From Draconibacterium orientale (lineage in GTDB: Bacteria; Bacteroidota; Bacteroidia; Bacteroidales; JAADGE01): a stretch of DNA of 17,646 bases. The notes under the pieces were generated by a model. The model was not told the origin of the DNA. It made no database searches and saw only the letters and a list, made by a program, of their open reading frames with translations. This document shows, one piece after another, positions 14,636-17,646 of the stretch. The stretch's first letter is position 1, and each line of letters begins with the position of its first letter. The position numbers and the translations under genes are program-made. The DNA lies in NCBI GenBank assembly GCA_020718265.1, contig DYSM01000025.1, forward strand, positions 1 through 17,646. Reading direction: 5' to 3'.

Positions 14636-16432
14636 TTATTCGGGTTTTTCGGGTTCTTTTTTCAATTTTCCGACAATCATTCGCTGTTCCATATCGGGAC
14701 GGGAAATACTGTCGGTCAAATATTTTTCTATCAACAAACTTGCAATCGGTGCTGCCCACGTGGAACCGAATCCGGCATTTTCGACATAAACAACAATTGC
14801 AATTTTCGGATTGTCTTTCGGCGCAAATGCCATGAAAATGGAATGATCTTCGCCGTGCGGGTTTTGAGCCGTTCCGGTTTTTCCGCAAATAAATAATTCG
14901 GGATGATACGCAATGCGCGCCGTGCCTGCCGAAACTACTTTTTCCATACCGGAAACGACCGGCGTGAAATGTCGATATTCAATGCCGGTATTTTGTCGAA
15001 CCGTGTAGAGTTTATTAATTTCCGTGCTATCTATCTCCTTGACAATGTGCGGAATATAGTAGTAACCACGATTGGCGATTGCCGCCGTCATGTTTGCAAT
15101 TTGCAGCGGCGTAAAACCCAGCTCGCCCTGCCCTATTGCCAGCGAAATTATGGTGTTGTGATTCCAGCGTCCCTTGCCGTAATATTTATCGAAATATGTT
15201 GCCGGATAGATTATGCCTTTGCTTTCGTAAGCCAAATCTGTACCGAGTTTTATGCCTAAACCGAAATTATGTAAATGTTGTTTCCAATTTTCGTAAGCTT
15301 TGTCTGCTGCTCCAAATTTTTTATCTGTGATAATTTTTTTAAAAACATGGCAATAATACGCATTGCTGGACGACTGTATGGATTGTTCCAAGCCGACCGC
15401 ACCCGAAATGTGATCTTTCACAATATGAGTACCTGTGTTATAGCCGTTTACAACAAAAACTGTACTTGGGTCAATAACGCCTTCTTGCAACGCAATGAGT
15501 GCGCTTACGGGTTTGAACGTGGAACCGGGCGGATACAAAGCCTTCAAAGCTCTGTTATACAACGGCTTATCAGGTTGATTTGCTACGGAATTATAGTTTT
15601 TTGACAATTGTTGTCCTACAAATAAGTTCGGATTGTATGTCGGGCTGGAAATAAGTGCCAAAATTTCACCCGTCTGCGGCTCAATGGCTACGATGCTGCC
15701 AAGTTTTCCGGACATGAGTAGTTCGCCATATTTTTGGAGTTCAGCATCTAATGTGGTTGTGATATTTCGCCCGGCAATGGCAAGCGTATCGTAAATTCCG
15801 TCGCGGTATCTGCCTTGAATTCGATTCAGTGCATCGACCACAAAAATATTAACGCCCTTGCGCCCGCGCAAATACTCCTCATACGTTTTTTCAACACCGC
15901 TTTTTCCGATATAATCTCCCGAACGGTAATACTTATCTCGGTCAATATCAGCTCTGTCCACCTCGCCCACATAACCGAGCATGTGGGCGGCAATGGCATC
16001 CGGATATTTTCGTACCGTTCGTTTTTCAGCATAAAAACCCGGAAAACGGTATAAATATTCTTGTAAAACGGCGTATTGTTTCGGCGAAATTTGTTTTGCC
16101 AGAATGACAGGCAGATGTTTCGCGCTCGCCAACGTTGCACGTACATCCTGCGCTCTGAGGTGCAATAATTCGCAAAACAGCATGGTATCAAACGGTCCGA
16201 CACGATTCGGGATGGCTTTTAAGTCGTAGGATGCTTCGTTGTAAACCAATAATTTCCCGTTTCGGTCGAAAATTACACCGCGTGCCGGATATTGAGTAAC
16301 GTGTCGAAACGCATTATTTTCCGCAGACAATTTGTAGCTAACATTCATAACCTGAATGTAATACAGCTTCGCAATAAAGATAATTGCCGTGCCGAGAATA
16401 AAAGCGGTGATGACAGCTATCTTGGGTTTCAT
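14636..16432 (-). CDS. mrdA: Penicillin-binding protein 2 (elongasome transpeptidase)
   Basis: This 598-residue class B PBP cross-links peptidoglycan during elongation. It has an N-terminal membrane anchor (about 5-26), the PBP dimerisation/pedestal region (YPARGVIFDRNG at 48-59, KSGVEKTYE at 177-185), and a transpeptidase domain with S304-TFK307, S355-S-N357 and K518-TG520. The active-site triad is complete. The reading frame extends upstream to 16606, but ATG 16432 gives the normal short cytoplasmic tail and membrane anchor, and lies 2 bases after the mreD stop. The longer version would overlap mreD by more than 170 bases. It forms an operon with mreD (before) and rodA (after), its known functional partner. 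The charged C-terminal tail (KLKKEPEKPE) follows the domain and is not conserved. Confidence 0.96.
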   Translation of the reverse strand: MKPKIAVITAFILGTAIIFIAKLYYIQVMNVSYKLSAENNAFRHVTQYPARGVIFDRNGKLLVYNEASYDLKAIPNRVGPFDTMLFCELLHLRAQDVRATLASAKHLPVILAKQISPKQYAVLQEYLYRFPGFYAEKRTVRKYPDAIAAHMLGYVGEVDRADIDRDKYYRSGDYIGKSGVEKTYEEYLRGRKGVNIFVVDALNRIQGRYRDGIYDTLAIAGRNITTTLDAELQKYGELLMSGKLGSIVAIEPQTGEILALISSPTYNPNLFVGQQLSKNYNSVANQPDKPLYNRALKALYPPGSTFKPVSALIALQEGVIDPSTVFVVNGYNTGTHIVKDHISGAVGLEQSIQSSSNAYYCHVFKKIITDKKFGAADKAYENWKQHLHNFGLGIKLGTDLAYESKGIIYPATYFDKYYGKGRWNHNTIISLAIGQGELGFTPLQIANMTAAIANRGYYYIPHIVKEIDSTEINKLYTVRQNTGIEYRHFTPVVSGMEKVVSAGTARIAYHPELFICGKTGTAQNPHGEDHSIFMAFAPKDNPKIAIVVYVENAGFGSTWAAPIASLLIEKYLTDSISRPDMEQRMIVGKLKKEPEKPE

Positions 16433-16434
16433 GC

Positions 16435-16947
16435 TTATTTTCGAAAAATTAAATATTGACTCATCAAAATGAGAATCGAAGAGAATATTGTGTTCAAAAT
16501 TAACACAAGTAACGTATAAAAAAAATATCCGAACGAAAAAACTTCGAGATAAAAATAAACAATATGATGCAAAAACACCATTAATAACGTATATTTCAGA
16601 AACCAAGCGATGCCGTAATACATCACTCGAGGTCGAGTTCCTGTTTCGTAACCGTCGCGCGGTGAAAGTACACGCAACACTAACGGACGCGCAAATGCTG
16701 CCAAAAGTAACGCCGATGCGTGTAAGCCGCCTGTATCGTCAAAAATGTCGGTCAGCATACCCATTCCGAAAGCAAAACCAAGCAAAAGACCTTTTGATGT
16801 TTCAAACGGTAACAACATAATGAACACAATGTACAAATAAGGTGTCAGCCCAAGTGCGGTAAGGTTTATATTGTTCAAAACCAACACTTGCAACAGCAGA
16901 AAAATAAGCAATTTGCCCGAATATTTTGCAATATTATCTAAACTCAA
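16435..16947 (-). CDS. mreD: Rod shape-determining protein MreD
   Basis: This is a 170-residue inner-membrane protein with five to six hydrophobic segments. The LLLQVLVLNNI...G.TPYLYIVFIMLLP beginning and the GFAFGMGMLTDIFDDTGGLHASA segment are characteristic of Bacteroidota MreD. It belongs to the MreBCD-PBP2-RodA elongation machinery. The only sensible start is TTG at 16947, since a TAA lies in frame at 16960-16962 and no ATG or GTG lies between; GAAAGA just upstream is a possible weak ribosome-binding site. It is the first gene of the minus-strand unit mreD-mrdA-rodA. The usual upstream neighbours mreB and mreC are not here, since the flanking gene runs on the opposite strand. Confidence 0.92.
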   Translation of the reverse strand: MSLDNIAKYSGKLLIFLLLQVLVLNNINLTALGLTPYLYIVFIMLLPFETSKGLLLGFAFGMGMLTDIFDDTGGLHASALLLAAFARPLVLRVLSPRDGYETGTRPRVMYYGIAWFLKYTLLMVFLHHIVYFYLEVFSFGYFFYTLLVLILNTIFSSILILMSQYLIFRK

Positions 16948-16969
16948 GAATCTTTCGTTTTATGAGGCG

Positions 16970-16977
16970 CAAAAGTA
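16970..16977 (-). promoter_or_regulatory. -7 promoter element (TAnnTTTG) of mreD-mrdA-rodA
   Basis: On the minus strand TACTTTTG is a perfect -7 match, 22 bases before the TTG start of mreD. This predicts a very short leader of about 15 bases. No TTTG is at the -33 position. Its presence supports mreD, rather than mreB or mreC, as first gene of the transcript. Confidence 0.55.
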
Positions 16978-17067
16978 ATAAAAAAACGTTTAATTGACTT
17001 GACATTTTTTGATTTCTAAAAAAAAAGCTCTTTTTTGTTTCGGATTGAAAAACGTTAAAATCTGTAA

Positions 17068-17646
17068 ATGCACTTGTATTTCATTTATTTTTTTACGACC
17101 TTCGCCGTTTATCAATCCGACATGGCAAAACATACAAATTCTTTCCCTGTTTTAGGTTTTATCGCCACACTTACGCTGTCATCCGTATTTTGGCTCTGGT
17201 ATTTCAGCCCGGAATCGACCACCGAAACCATTGCGCTCTTCGGCGGAATTCTGGCATTGACAATGGCATTTTTCTCTTTAATTTATGCAGGAATTCAACG
17301 CCGAACTAAGAAAAACTCCGTTTTGTTTCGTAACGCGTTTTTGTTTTTTGCAATAAATATAAGTTTACTGCTATTGTATATCTGGTTTGGATTCAAAACA
17401 ATTGATATAGAACGTGTTACATTTGTAAACAATACAAATTTTACAATTTCGGAAATCAAAATTTCGGGAGCGGCAAACGCCGAAGCCGGCGAACTCGCAA
17501 GCGGACAGCGCGTTCGTATTCATGCAGAAATCACGTCGGAAGGTGAAATATATCTATCATATAATCAGAATGATACAACTCATAAACGCATCATAAACGG
17601 CTATACAACGCCGCTCATGGGGCCGAAGTATTTTGTGTTTGCCGAT
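17068..17646 (+). CDS. Unrecognised membrane protein, 5' part only (runs off the window)
   Basis: An uninterrupted plus-strand frame continues to the last base. Two in-frame starts are possible: ATG 17068 (directly after a TAA) and ATG 17122, whose product begins MAKHTNSFPVLGF. The second is the more natural N-terminus and gives 175 codons inside the window; the first adds 18 codons of mostly aromatic and hydrophobic residues. From 17122 the protein has three hydrophobic helices (about 8-28, 38-58 and 70-92), a basic QRRTKK loop between the second and third, then a soluble strand-rich region with VNNTNFTISEIKISG and LSYNQNDTT, probably extracytoplasmic or cytoplasmic beta structure. I do not recognise the family. 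It is divergent to mreD and shares its upstream region. Confidence 0.65.
   Translation, partial: MHLYFIYFFTTFAVYQSDMAKHTNSFPVLGFIATLTLSSVFWLWYFSPESTTETIALFGGILALTMAFFSLIYAGIQRRTKKNSVLFRNAFLFFAINISLLLLYIWFGFKTIDIERVTFVNNTNFTISEIKISGAANAEAGELASGQRVRIHAEITSEGEIYLSYNQNDTTHKRIINGYTTPLMGPKYFVFAD

Noticed and set aside
14628..14888. 87-residue N-terminal extension of RodA
   Set aside because: It is the out-of-frame reading of the PBP2 3' end, is basic and not membrane-like, and MSEKRIGSQIDW is the family-like start.
14603..14896. Plus-strand ORFs opposite mrdA/rodA (also 14903-15259 and 15275-15604)
   Set aside because: Cys/Phe/Asn-rich products without domains, antisense to strongly conserved genes.
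16433..16606. 58-residue N-terminal extension of PBP2
   Set aside because: It lies entirely inside mreD in another frame; ATG 16432 gives the usual short tail and anchor helix.

Overview
The window looks like a chromosomal segment of a member of the Bacteroidota. Base composition is AT-rich. Shine-Dalgarno sequences are weak or absent, and several genes are preceded by the Bacteroidota -7 element TAnnTTTG (1894-1901, 8693-8700, and 16970-16977 on the minus strand). The products are also typical of the phylum: a TauE-like HCxGMCGP membrane protein, LTSC-type lipoproteins, a 14-repeat propeller sensor kinase, and SiaB/SiaC-family regulators. I see no rRNA, tRNA, CRISPR array, insertion sequence or phage gene.

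Layout. (1) 1-1850 is a respiratory/envelope block on the plus strand: a TauE/SafE-like membrane protein of the kind often found with cbb3 oxidase assembly genes, a 65-residue lipoprotein, and a lipoprotein mono-haem cytochrome c. The last two each end in a clear intrinsic terminator. (2) 1942-8682 is a tightly packed plus-strand signalling operon: REC-PAS-PP2C(SpoIIE) phosphatase, propeller/Y_Y_Y/PAS histidine kinase, SixA-like phosphohistidine phosphatase (ATGA overlap with the kinase), and an exported phytase-esterase-like protein. (3) 8769-11231 encodes the primosomal helicase PriA, starting with GTG. (4) 11237-11430 is a non-coding stretch with a terminator usable in both directions and a possible minus-strand small RNA. 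(5) 12980-11431, minus strand, is a two-gene unit: a SiaB-family kinase with two tandem kinase domains, then a SiaC-family (DUF1987) phosphoprotein. (6) 16947-13209, minus strand, is the cell-elongation operon mreD-mrdA(PBP2)-rodA, without mreB/mreC next to it. (7) From 17068 or 17122 to the window end runs the 5' part of an unrecognised membrane-protein gene on the plus strand.

How the genes may work together. The most interesting content is regions 2 and 5. In Pseudomonas, SiaA (PP2C phosphatase), SiaB (kinase) and SiaC (phosphoprotein) form a phosphorylation switch. This window holds a possible analogue of each: a PP2C phosphatase controlled by a receiver domain, a duplicated SiaB kinase and a SiaC target. 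The adjacent sensor kinase has no receiver or DNA-binding domain of its own, so the receiver on the phosphatase is its obvious candidate partner, and the SixA-like enzyme could reset the kinase. The inferred chain is extracytoplasmic signal, then His-Asp relay, then Ser/Thr phosphatase, then the phosphorylation state of SiaC. The SiaC effector is not visible here. The link between regions 2 and 5 rests on family knowledge and proximity, not on a shared transcript.
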